From Amoebophrya sp. A120 (lineage: Eukaryota > Sar > Dinophyceae > Syndiniales > Amoebophryaceae): a stretch of 64,000 nucleotides of DNA. The notes beneath the pieces are model-generated. The model did no database searches. It was not told the origin of the DNA and was given only the letters and a program-made list of their open reading frames with translations. The number at the start of each line of letters is the position of its first letter. Position 1 is the stretch's first letter. The DNA lies in contig CAJINV010000005.1 in the NCBI GenBank assembly GCA_905178155.1, forward strand, positions 8,688,903 to 8,752,902. Direction: 5' to 3'. Shown here piece after piece: positions 19,001-29,700 of the stretch. A program made the translations under genes and the position numbers.

Positions 19001-20593
19001 GTCCCCGCGTCATGACCTAGGGGCCAGCTTTGGGCGCTTCCCGGAAACTAACCGCACGGCCCAGGGGCAAAAGCCCTAGGTCAGCGCGGGGACTCGGTCC
19101 CCGCGTCATGACCTAGGGGCCAGCTTTGGGCGCTTCCCGGAGACTAGCCGCACGGCCCAGGGGCAATCAAAAGCCCTAGGTCAGCGCGGGGACTCGGTCC
19201 CCGCGTCATGACCTAGGGGCCAGCTTTGGGCGTTTCCCGGAAACTAGCCGCACGGCCCAGGGGCAAAAGCCCTAGGTCATCGCGGGGACTCGGTCCCCGC
19301 GTCATGACCTAGGGGCCAGCTGCAGATCCAGCGCCAGACTCTTCCTTTCTGTTCTCTTTGTTCGCGGTAGGTTAACGGGCCTAGTGTGGGCAAGCAGAGG
19401 GGCTCCGTCCGCAGATCTGTCGTGGATCAGAGGACGCAGGCCACACAGAAACACCGGGCTGCAGTGGTCTGCCTACCCAGTGCCACCACAACCCCCGAAC
19501 TCGTCCCAGACAAATGCCGGAAGGTCGCCGCACGGGGACTCTGTCCCCGTGCTCGGACCTTGTTTGTGATGCAAGACTTGCATTTATACGAGGAATACGA
19601 TACTTTTGCACTGGATATAGAGGATTGAAGGATCTCTTCCGCGTTTGCGTCGTGGGTGTTCGCTGGAATTATGCTGGTGACGTCCCCCTCACATCCGGGT
19701 TGTGCAGCATTCGGTGATCTCCTGCAGGAGCCACGATTTTTACCTCCTCGCCCACAGGAGAACGTGTTTCCGAGCCTTTGTAATACGGTTGCGTAGAAGG
19801 GGTTGTTGTTCTGTCCATGCTCCTGCTGTTCGTCGGAAGAAGACGCGCCGCTGAAGTCGGCGGTGCCAGCACTTGTTGTGCCACCTTCGGGAGGACCACC
19901 TATGCGGACGCGAACCTCTGATTCCTCTTGGTCACCATCCGTCCCCGAATCATCTACACCGGCACGGTCTGGTGTGGTTGTGCCGGAAACTGGCTGGGAA
20001 GAGGAAGATGACCGTTTTCGGTAGTTGAAGAAACCAGCTCTGTTCTTTCCGAAAAGTCTTTGGAAAATACCGGTCGGCTGACCATCGGGACGTGACGAAG
20101 TTCTTCCGTCGGATGTTGCTGAGCCCGGTCCTTCGCCACCAGAAGATGATCTGGAGCGCGTAGTTCGAAGCGGCGGGGCACCAGTAGTGCTGCTTCCGGC
20201 AAGAAGTCGGTGCGCGGACACTTCTGTTGGTAAATAACCTGTTGTAGGAGATGCGCTGTAGCTATTGTGGACGACCCAATTGCTCCACCCGGTGAAACAA
20301 AAAAGGCACGACAAAACGAACGGCACCAGGCTGCTGCAGTGAAGAAAAAAGCGGCCACGACGACGCACTGCAAGAACCATCTTTTGTATCATCTTTATTT
20401 GCAGCATCTTTTGCAGGGGGCCCGGGAGGTGGATCAGGATCTCGACGGCGTAGTACCCGTTTGTTGTTAGTTTTGATCTCACTCTACGGGAGAAGCGATG
20501 AAAGTCTCTCTGATCTGTAACGAGGCCTGTTAGCTTCAAAGGGCGGGTGGCGGCTAACAAGTTGTAGAATAAATTCACTCGGTTCAATATCAT
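13094..20593 (-). CDS. multi-exon membrane protein with Cys-rich basic cluster
   Basis: Exons run 20593-19618, 18054-17854, 17702-17618, 17466-16495, 16227-16165, 15955-14569, 14419-14171 and 13863-13094. Hydrophobic segments occur at LVPFVLSCLFCFTGW (exon 1), FSGMVVTYWLGQAGC and LPVIFAIWVARASL (exons 2-3), followed by a charged helix with LEKKVEKLKILRYSIKQW and long Ser/Gly/Asn-rich regions. Exon 6 holds a basic Cys cluster with FPGCCPMCC and KKGCCCGRRR. The frame is kept exactly across six introners, including the 1.56-kb copy. At 14420-14568 simple TSD removal shifts the frame, so the C-terminal exons (Gln/Ala-rich, ending GDGIQSYVP) may splice differently or belong to another gene. No family recognised. 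The start at 20593 is the first ATG; a later Met at about 20400 is possible. Confidence 0.65.
13864..14170. mobile_element. introner, family G
   Basis: TSD ATTCA. Ends TATAGAAGCGTCAGGATTG and AACCTGACGCTTCCATA. Removal joins RYDSGVNVAGGAGG in frame. Confidence 0.88.
14420..14568. mobile_element. introner, family A, at frame-breaking junction
   Basis: Flanked by a run of A on each side. Ends TATCAACTGCGAAAG and CTTTGCAATGCATA. Removing it with one copy of the A run does not join the two long reading frames; a one-base shift would be needed. Confidence 0.7.
15956..16164. mobile_element. introner, family D
   Basis: TSD CAGGA. Ends TATCCAAGAAAAAAACATTG and CGTTTTTTTCTTGGATA. Removal joins DPERPDTPDNYSF in frame. 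Confidence 0.88.
16228..16494. mobile_element. introner, family B
   Basis: TSD ACCTC. Ends TTATCAAATGCAAATATG and ATATTTGCAATGCAT. Removal joins SSGGGGFSQQHV in frame. Confidence 0.88.
17467..17617. mobile_element. introner, family A
   Basis: TSD TCCTG. Ends TATCCTGTGCAAAAG and CTTTTGCAGTTCATA. Removal joins SLRWQEPRHLLLEE in frame. Confidence 0.9.
17703..17853. mobile_element. introner, family A
   Basis: TSD GCGA. Ends TATGCATTGCAAAAG and CTTTTGCACTGGATAT. Removal joins TTGAFAHGMLKLTV, just before a membrane segment. Confidence 0.88.
18190..18480. repeat. 10-11-bp minisatellite in inverted arrangement
   Basis: 18190-18240 repeats GGGGTATGTTC/GGGGTGTGTC. 18300-18480 repeats the complementary word ACACACCCCAGACACACCCC. 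The two arms could pair over the intervening 60 bases. Confidence 0.85.
18590..19320. repeat. about eight units of a 96-bp repeat with a strong hairpin
   Basis: GTCATGACC recurs at 18618, 18710, 18813, 18913, 19009, 19105, 19205 and 19301. Each unit holds CCTAGGTCA, CGCGGGGAC, a TCG loop, then GTCCCCGCG and TGACCTAGG, a near-perfect stem of about 18 bp. Also shared is GGGGCCAGCTTTGGGCGCTT. Confidence 0.92.
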
Positions 20594-22640
20594 TTGCTCT
20601 TCCAGCAGCTGGCCGAGTGCTGCTCTTGTACGTAGAAAAACTATATTTGACGCACTGCTACAAAAGATCCTTTGAAAAAACGTGTCGTCCGTCCATAATC
20701 ACAGGATCGTGACGACATTCCAAGTGCACGCTGCACGCGGAAGCTCGGCACAGAACACAAAGCCACCTAGCGGTGTTTTTACACAAGCACCTTGCTGTGG
20801 CCCGCTGCACGACCAACAGGCCTCAGTTCTTTTGCGAGTATGACTAGCACCTCTGGCCATCGAGGAACCCTGAAGAACAAGTGTTGAAGTACTAAATGCT
20901 ATCGTCGAACCGGGCTTTCACTTATCAAGCCGGTGGTAATCATAATGCTGAGTAGGGCTCGCATTCGAGTTTGAATGTGTTGTAGTCCTTTTTAGAAGTA
21001 GTACGAATGAAAGAATTGTTTCTATTGTTGTAGAGGAAAACGAAAAGAGACGCAAACCCCCAGAGGAAGATCTACATATCTTGGTGGTGCAAAAATAGGG
21101 TCTGCGACGAGGACACAATCGACCACGTAGAACTGCGATCGTCCCAGAGCAGCCGTTGTTTTCTTGTCCCCTTAGCAGCAGCTAGCTTGTTCACCTGCTT
21201 CTTTACGGTATCGCGATTTTTACGGGGGAAAAATCTGTGGTGGTTTTGTTCGTCTCAAATGAGATCATCTCGGAGCGAGGTGCTTCGAAGTAAACCTAGT
21301 AGTGCTGGTTTTTTTATCGTGTGCTATCGTGTTGAGATGCATTCGATCCTTGTGGTCACCTCCTATAGCCTATAAACATACGTGCTTAATAGGCCAGCTA
21401 GCAGCCACAGCATGAGCGGAAACGGCGTTTCTACCCTCGCTAGTATTTGCTATCCAGAGGACAGATCGTCAAAAGCCGACGGACACGATCTCGGATCTTT
21501 CTGGTTTATAATTCTGAAGATACAACCGTATAATATAAGAAAGCAAATTCAGCTTTTACGTTGCAAAGTTGCTAATGCTAGGTTTGGTAGGTACTTACAA
21601 ATGTTAATGTTATTGACACTTTACTTAGTGCTTGTTGTTATTGTCGTGCAAGAAATCTCAATATCAGATCCTTCTTTACTAAACCTTTCGTTTATCCATT
21701 TCCTCCACCGAAAGGGGGAAATTCGACAGAAGTTCTTGTAGATACGCAGCTTACAATTTTCGGTTGTTCTAACAAACGTCCAAAAAAAAAATTTTGGGAA
21801 CGATGGCCATGATGTAACACTTTCAAAAAAAAACTATGTGAAAAAGCTTCTTTCTTTCAATAAAAATCAAAGACGTTTATGTTGCTTTCATTTTTCAAGC
21901 TCCATTTCTTTTTCATGTTTTGCAGATTTTTTTTTGTTCAATTTTTTTGAACTGCAATGCCTGTTTCTTTGATAAGTTAGAGGCGCTACGCCCTTCAGCC
22001 CCCCCGTTCGGCTACGTCTCGGATCTTGCACCTCAGTCTGGCAAAAGTCGATCCTTTTTATCGAGTCTGCCGCCCCAGAAGTAAGCTCCTACAAAGTGCG
22101 TCACCGAGAGAGACCTGCCCTTTTTTGCATAGGGCAAATCCGAAGTCGGGAGGAGCAACGCTGGCGGGCTGTCTTACTATTCGTATGCTATAACAAGCTA
22201 AATTTTACGTATAAATACAATTTCAGTTTTGGTTTTTTCATAGATGGATTGGCTTTGATTTTCGACCAGAGCAGCAGTCTTTTCGGAGTTCGAAAATAAG
22301 CACTACTTCTAGTTTTCCATTCAAGAGTAGTACTTCACTGGTCTTCGAGGATTTATTCTTTCATATTTTTTAATATCCTTTTCTTTCGAGAAATGCTGGC
22401 AGGAATATTGAAAACAGTCTTGCTGCCGCTGCGTTTTCCTTGGACGCTTTGTTACTGAAATCGTGGTCGCGTATCATGGAAATGGAAATACTCTGATACT
22501 ATACTTCTTGCACGTCACTTACTTTGCTTTTGCAACTGTCACTGACTTCGTCATGTTTTCAAACTCGAAGTGTGGCAGCCTACTGTTACTGTAGGACCTT
22601 CTACTTGCTCCAACTCACAAAATCCCACGTACAGTGTCTG
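20594..22640. other. AT-rich intergenic region
   Basis: Two kilobases with many poly-A and poly-T runs between the membrane-protein gene and the next minus-strand gene. A plus-strand frame at 21382-21741 has one hydrophobic segment but no supporting context. Nothing else recognised. Confidence 0.5.
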
Positions 22641-22646
22641 AAAAAA

Positions 22647-23321
22647 ATGGATTTACGTTTTAGTTGTGATGCACCTGCGCCAGCATCTGGTAAAATTCCA
22701 AAAAAAACACTTACAACTGCCAAACCAGATAAAATTGATGCCACAAATCAAAATCCTTTAAGACTGGTGCAACTCTACACATCTACACAGAAACGCAATA
22801 TCATGCGTGCCCCAGCGGAGAGGAGAGAGATGAACGGCCGCACTAATTAATAGAATCTGCGACGATTAGTGCGTGCAAAAAAATAAAAGATGACCCTGCT
22901 TCATTTGCGCATCACAAAATAAAGCACAGGCTAACCTTCGTCGTAATCATTTCTAGAGGGATACTTATAATGCTATGGCACGACAATAATGAGTATCCTG
23001 AAATTCGTATGGAAAATATAATCGCATACGGGACGTAGAAGCAGTACCAATTATACCACAACGGTTAGATCTTCGAGATGTTGAGCGAAATGATTCCCTC
23101 CGAGCACTTCTAGCGGCCCCACTCTTGAAAAAACAACCATACCTGTACGCTGCACGAGCTGCAGCTGCACAGCATAACTATGGTATCATAAAATTGATTG
23201 ATGGAGCTGAGCAATCGTATCAAACACTTTTGCGGATAGCGTTTCTGCTGGACAAAGAATATGACGAGAGCCTTGCGGCCCCGGTCCCGATGATTGAAAG
23301 AAGAAGTGATGTCATAATATA
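22647..23321 (+). CDS. possible two-exon plus-strand gene, unknown
   Basis: A first frame starts MDLRFSCDAPAPASGKIPKK and ends at 22850. A second frame, open from about 22998 to a stop at 23321, reads RLDLRDVERNDSLRALLAA and then KKQPYLYAARAAAAQHNYGI but has no ATG of its own. They could be exons of one gene, but I see no clear splice signals. It would be the only plus-strand gene in the window. Low confidence. Confidence 0.25.
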
Positions 23322-23749
23322 ATCAATCTTGGGGTGTAGCATAATTGAAAACAGTTGTCTACAATACGCGCCAGTGATTGGAACGCCTTGTAGTACAAAA
23401 AGCTACACGACGACCGTTGTAGTTCAACTTTCTACAAGTTGGTCCCGAGGAAAGTAGAACTGTGTCTCGCTGTGACAGTGGTTGGGTGCCAAAATAACGA
23501 GCTGATATATTGCAAAATGTTACTGTAGGCCTAATTGCAAAATGTTACTTTTTACACTCACATCAATTTTGACAAATCAGTCAAGAACTTTTCCAACAAA
23601 GAATAAATACTAGAAGCATTTTTCCAGCTTCGCAAAAAATTCAAATCACAACTATTGGTGGATTTGATCGATTCACAAATTATTCCGTGTCTCTACTCCT
23701 TAGGGTAGTTAATCCCAAACCGGGACGAGGAGTAGAGACTCTTTTCCCT
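23322..23749. other. intergenic spacer
   Basis: AT-leaning sequence downstream of the next minus-strand gene. A short duplicated word, TTGCAAAATGTTACT (23510-23552), is present. Nothing else seen. Confidence 0.45.
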
Positions 23750-26700
23750 TTACAACTGCTGTTTACCGTGTTTTTCTTTCTTCTGCAGCGTATGGATTGC
23801 AAAAATGTCTGGGTCTGGAAGAATACAAACTTGTGATGCGCGTTTCAGAACACCGAAAACCCTCTCATGCATAGGTAGCAAAAGCTGCCCACTTTCTGTC
23901 ACCAAAATTATGAGGGATGTGTCATGCGGATTCGGCATGGCGGAAGCTTCTTGAAACCTGTGATGCTAGAGCTTCCATGTCAGACCTTCTGCGTCATGCA
24001 AAAACAGCATGACTCTTCCAGACCCAGACACTTTTACATTTGATACAGCGTCATCTTGAACCACTCATAGTACTTTTTCGGGTCCTATCAAATGCAAATA
24101 TGTCTGGGTCTGGAAAGGTGGAACTTGTAATGCATATTTCACAACACGCAAAAAACTCTCATGCATAGACAGCAGAAGCTACCCATTTTTGTCACCGGCA
24201 ACATATGCGATTTGTCATGCGGATTAGGCAGCGACGCACCTTCTCAAAACCTGTAATGCTAGACCTTGCATGCCAGACCATCTGGGTCATGGGAAAACAG
24301 CATGACAAAAATCTGCATCCTTCCAGACCCAGACATGTTTGCAATGCATAGGTCCTGGTTCTGCGGCAGGCTGGGGTCCCGGTCGATACTGTGACGCGGG
24401 ATTCCGTTTTTCGAGTGAGACTTCGGCAACAACTCGATGGTATTGTACTCGTTGTTCCGCAACTTGTTCAGGTCGTAGTCATTCCCATGCGGCATGTGCT
24501 CCTCATACAACAACTCCTCTCGCGAAGGCGGCCGGGAGATGGGATCTTGATCTTCATTGGTCGCGCTGAACACTTGTTCGGGAGAAGATGAAGAAGAAGA
24601 CGAAGAAGAAGAAGAACTGGCGGCGTTGTTGTTTTTCGTTTTCGCCTTCAGCTGCTCTCTTGCTTCCAAGTCCCACTTCGAGAGAAAAATACCACTCCCT
24701 GTGTACCGACTCGGCGTGGGGGCGGCAACAACCAGAGTATGCAAAGGAAAAATATCTTCATCAACATCTTCGCACAACTGCTAGAGATATATATTGAAAT
24801 TTTTTCACAAGGAAATAAAATCGAATTTGTGATCATGCAGATTGCGGAGGTCAAGCAAATCTGTCATGCAACATGTAGTACTGCAATTTGTTCAGCAGTA
24901 CGAGAATGCGATGAAGAACTCGTTCACACACGACCGGATACAAGCCACTGCCGAGCGACTCCGACCCGTTGCGAGACCCGGTCTGGCGGGATTCCCGCGC
25001 CAAAGGTTCTTGATTGTCACCGACACAGACCGCTTCGCCCGTCGCGGCGGCGATGCTGGCCTTACGGGCAACATCGGAGGTCTGACGGATGATGGTGGGC
25101 AGGAGGGGGGGAGTAGAGGTAGAGCTAGAGGCAGAAGCAGCTTGTTCTACTCCTTCCACATCATGCTGGTCCTGGTTATCGTTATTTCCAGTTGCCGCGT
25201 TCTCTACATCGTTTTCCGCAGGCAGTTCTTCCAACGCGTCGTGAAATTCCCAATGGTCGTAGGTTTCCGTACGGGCGTGGCCTGGAGTTGTACCATATCA
25301 AAAGGAAAAATCCCCCCTCCCCATACTGAAAGGGTATATTTTTGGAAATTTGTAATGCTGATTTGTGGCCACAAATCGTGTCTGTCTTGCAAGAAGGCAA
25401 GAACTCCACACCCAACCGCCGCACTGTGCAGGCGGTTTGTCATGTTGTCGGGCCTACAGTGCCGACGTTTTTCATGCTAAATGCCTAGGCCAAAACCTCT
25501 CTACTCACGCTTGGTATGGGCCTGCAGTGCTATCCAGCAAGACAGCTCGGATTTGTGTACACAAATCCAGCATCTGAAGTTTCGTTTTTATATGGGGAGG
25601 GGGGATGTTTCCTCTCAATATACCAGCACTAGCCGTCTGCAGCTGGTGGTCATTATTCATATTGTCGTGGTTTTGCCGCTGCTGCTGCTGCTCCCGCTCC
25701 TGCTGTGAGAGGACAAAAACAGTCTGATTGCCATTGCTCTCCACTTCATCCAGATGACACTCCGATAACGAACGCGACACAGATTCGTCGAACCCAAGGC
25801 ACGCGGAGAGAGAAATACTTTTTGGTTCCTCCCGCTCCTGCTGTGTGAGGACAAAAACAGTCTGATTGCCAGTACTCTCTACTTCATCCAGATGACACTC
25901 CGATAACGAACGCGCCGCAGATTGTTCGAAGCCAAGGCACGCGGACAGAGAAATACTTTTTGGTTCTACTACTTCGACGGATGATGTTGGGGGGGCTACT
26001 TCTGAGTTGTTGTTTTCAACATTCTTCGGCTCAAGCTGTAACGGCGTGTGGGCCGTGGCAGTAGCGAGCGTGGAAGAGGATGATGAGGGGGCTGCGTTAT
26101 TTCTATTCCTCGACGAGAACGAAATTGCAGACAGACGCTTGCTATGCATTGCAAAGGTACCATCGGATTACATAGTACCAGCAGTAGCATTACAAATTTG
26201 CTCAGAAGTAGGAAAAATGCAATTTGTCAGGCCAAATTAGCTAAGAGCGAGGATCTGTCATGCTGTACTGCAAATAATTCGCGTGCGACAATACTTTTGC
26301 AATTCAAATTCATACTTGTGCTGTTCCACCAACTCCATCTGCTGCGCAAAGTTCTCCGCTTCCCGCATATGCGCCTGAATCTGCTCGCCCGTTACATCTT
26401 CTTTGATGCCGCAAAACAATCTTGCATCCGGCGCGCCAAAACAAGCAAGGCTGTTGCTTGAACTGCCCGAAGCGAGGCTGTTCCGGGAAGCTGGGACGGG
26501 CAGCTCGGGAAAAGTAGCAGCAGTGGTCGATTGTGTTAAATTACGGGATATATCAAATGCAAAAAGGTCTGGGTCTGGAAGAATACAAACTTGTGATGCC
26601 GATGCGCATTTCAGAACACAGAAAAATCTCTCATGCATGGGTAGCAAAAGCTGCCCACTCTCTGTCACCAAAGTGGGGGATTTGTCATGCGGATTCGGCA

Positions 26701-29700
26701 TTGCGGAAGCTTCTCGAAACCTGTAATGCTAGAGCTTCCATGCCAGACCTTCTGTGTCATGCAGAAACAGCATGACTCTTCCAGACCCAGACACTTTTAC
26801 ATTTGATATATATTATTGAAGGAGTTCATCGGAGGGAGCGGAGCACCAGACATTGCAACGGGGATTTGATCGTAAGATGAATTTTTGCATGGGTATTGCT
26901 GATGCTGGTCGTTGCTGAAGGTAGTACTAAAGGCGGACTGCTGCAGCTCCGAAGAAGCAGAAGATGACTCACCATGCGACGAATTGAAGCTGCTGGACTG
27001 CTCAAATATAGACGGGTTATGATGTTCGTGCGGGAGCACCAGCGAGGCATTTGGACTTCCAGATGGCGGACTTCCACCAGCGGCATGATGAAACAAGGGG
27101 GCCCCACTTTGCTGGTGGCTGTACCCACCAGGCGGGTACATGTGGTTCATCGGCGGGTAGTTGTGGTGCCCTTCTTGAGCAGTGCCACTACCGCTCGGAA
27201 CAAACGGCGCACCCCCGTAGCCGCCGCTGCCGCCCTGCTGATATACCATGAACGAATGATGATGATCGCCCATTATGGCGTTCTCAACTGTTACATTCTC
27301 AACTGTTACATGGATTTGCGATGCAGAAATGGCAACAGTCTACGGGGTAAGCTTGCTGCTTTCGCATCACAGATTTGGCACATATTTAGATGCTGTTTGG
27401 CCTCTCGGAGATTTGTCATGCGAAGCAGCTTGGTCATCTGGCGGCTCAAGGTAGTCTTGCATGACAAACAAGGCCCACCCGAGCGTGGGGACAGGGTCCC
27501 CACGCTGGGGCCTTGTGCTCGTCCCTAGTGGCGCTAGTGGGGGAAGGGTGTTCGGCATCGGGGCGGACAGCGTCCGCCCCTCGCCTCACACCAGGCGCGC
27601 GCGTAGTGGCTTAGTGCGCAAAACGCTAGTGGGGGAAGGGTGTTCGGCATCGGAGCGGACAGCGTCCGCTCCTCGCCTCACACCAGGCGCGCGCGTAGTG
27701 GCTCAGTGCGCGAAGCGCTAGTGGCAAAAGGGCGAAGTAGGCGCCCTGCATTTTGCAAGACACAACAAAAATAGAGGCAAAGTAAATATCTCTGTGTGGC
27801 TGCTGCAAAAAAGTTCTCTAATATTGAAGCGCAACGCCTTTCCGATTCCACAGAGCAAAGTAAGCAGCTGTCTCCTGGCCGTGCATTGCAGACATAGCCG
27901 CTTTTTTATTTTTGCATGGCAACGCAAAGACTTCTTTGTTTATGGAGGCAGTTTGTGTTACAGCTTTAATCTTTTCCATTTTTTGCGTCGCGTTTTTTTT
28001 TTTTGGCGCTTTTAGTCTATTCTTGTTTTTCACGTCAAGGTCAAGAGCGGCACTTGGCGTGAGAAATAAATATTTGCGCCCAGGCGCTGGTCTCGCCTGT
28101 GCTTTATCCTCTCGCTTCGCCTGTCGCGGCCACCTGTCAAGGTCACCTGTCGAGGTCACCTGTCTAGGTCACCTGTCAAGGTCACCTGTCGCGGTCACCT
28201 GTCGCGGTCACCTGTCACGGTCACCTGTCGCCGGGGGGTAGGCGGGACCAGAACCCGGAAGTCAAGCAATGTAAATATTAATTCATGTCACAGTTGAGAA
28301 TGTGACAGTTGAGAATGCCATACCCATCATGTTGTAGTTCGGAGGTGGACCACACTGATGCTCCTGCGAACAACCTCCAGCTGGACCTCCACCCCCCATC
28401 GGTGTGGCGTTCTCAACTGTTACGCTCTCAGCTGCTACATGAATTTGTCATGCAAAATTGCCATCAGCCTCCTCTTGATCAAGGTGCTTAGCATGACAAA
28501 TTTTCGAAGGGCTCAACAGCATGATAATCTGTGGCACATCTGTGATGCGAAAGCTGCAATGTTGCCACTCTCACTTTTGCTGTTCTTGCATTACAAGTCC
28601 ATGTAACAGTTGAGAATGTAACGTCTGAGAACGCCATAATCGGCCACCCATGGTTGTAATGCGGCCCAGAGTGTACGTGTAGTCCCACCCCCGGAGGGGG
28701 CAAAAACCCGTGATTCTGAATGATGTAGTTGTTGATGATGGGTTGCTGCACGGCCGCAGCAGCTCCTGCGGCTGCAGCAGCTCCAGAGGCTGCTGCTGGT
28801 GCGAAGGCACCGGGCGCCGCTGCTCCTGCGCCGGAGGTCGACGTAGGGGGGTTGTTGGGGGAAAGCCCGATCTTCAGGAGCTCCGCCACCCTCGGGTTGT
28901 TCAGCATCTCCGCGACGGTGGTAGAAGGAGATTTGCTCTTCGCACCATTATCCTTCAGCGCGACCTCGGCATGATCATCCGCCGAACAACCTTGTCCGCC
29001 CATCGGTTGTTCGGGCACAACTACGGTTTCGGTTGCTGGGATGTACTGGGAAAAAGCTCCGCAACCGGGGCCAGCTAAATGCTGAAAGAATAAAGAATTG
29101 TCTTGTTGTTCTACTTCGCCGGTTTGAGAAGTTTGTTGCTGCTGCAAAGGCGTCTCAACAGAGTCGGGTAGTAAGGCAAGCCCGTTGGCACCATTGCTGC
29201 CATCGTTGGCGGTAACGGTATTCAAATCAAGAGAAGTACTAGTCGTGGTTACAACCGGGCGTCCCACGGTGGTGGTAGGAATGGCGGAAGCGGGGATTTC
29301 GAAATGCTGTTGCTGTTGGAGGTTCTTCTTCTTCGCGGAGGTATTTCTAACACTGGTCAACAACTTCGTTGCACTGTTCTTGTCACCTCCCGGAGTGGTG
29401 CTGGTACTTTTCTCACTCCCCTTCGAGGACGTCGTCGGCGAAGGTACGATTTTTCTCTTGTTAGTCACAACCACCCGCCCGTTCCCGCCGAAGATATCCG
29501 GAGTTGCGTGTACCGTAGGAGGCTTCGGAACTCGAGCCGGCTCGGTACTAGACGTACGCGTTACAGATTGCGTCCGCTCTGGGAAGAAAACTGATGGTTG
29601 TTGTATTTTGGCATGTATTTTAATTGCGAGCGTCGAACAAGTGGATCATAGACATCTACAACTATTTTCTACAACATGTACATGATCCATTTCAGTAAAG

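Larger units (their letters stand above)
18055..19617. mobile_element. giant introner, family A, with hairpin-minisatellite cargo
   Basis: 1563 bp, TSD TAGAG at 18050-18054 and 19618-19622. Ends TATGCTGTGCAAAAG and CTTTTGCACTGGATA are standard A termini, and the first 100 bp match small A copies. The middle is CCCCAGACACA minisatellite and about eight units of a 96-bp hairpin repeat. Removal joins EILQSSTTTTNADP in frame. Confidence 0.9.
27274..28322. mobile_element. giant introner, family F, with repeat cargo
   Basis: 1049 bp, TSD CCCAT at 27269-27273 and 28323-28327. Ends TATGGCGTTCTCAACTG and CAGTTGAGAATGCCATA are standard F termini. Cargo includes a GC hairpin, a 95-bp direct repeat and a 13-bp minisatellite. 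Confidence 0.9.

Noticed and set aside
18590-19320. Regular repeats resembling a CRISPR array
   Set aside because: Units are about 96 bp with no unique spacers of constant length, lie inside an introner, and the genome is eukaryotic.
28125-28235. Short regular repeat resembling CRISPR
   Set aside because: 13-bp satellite with only two variable bases per unit; no spacers.
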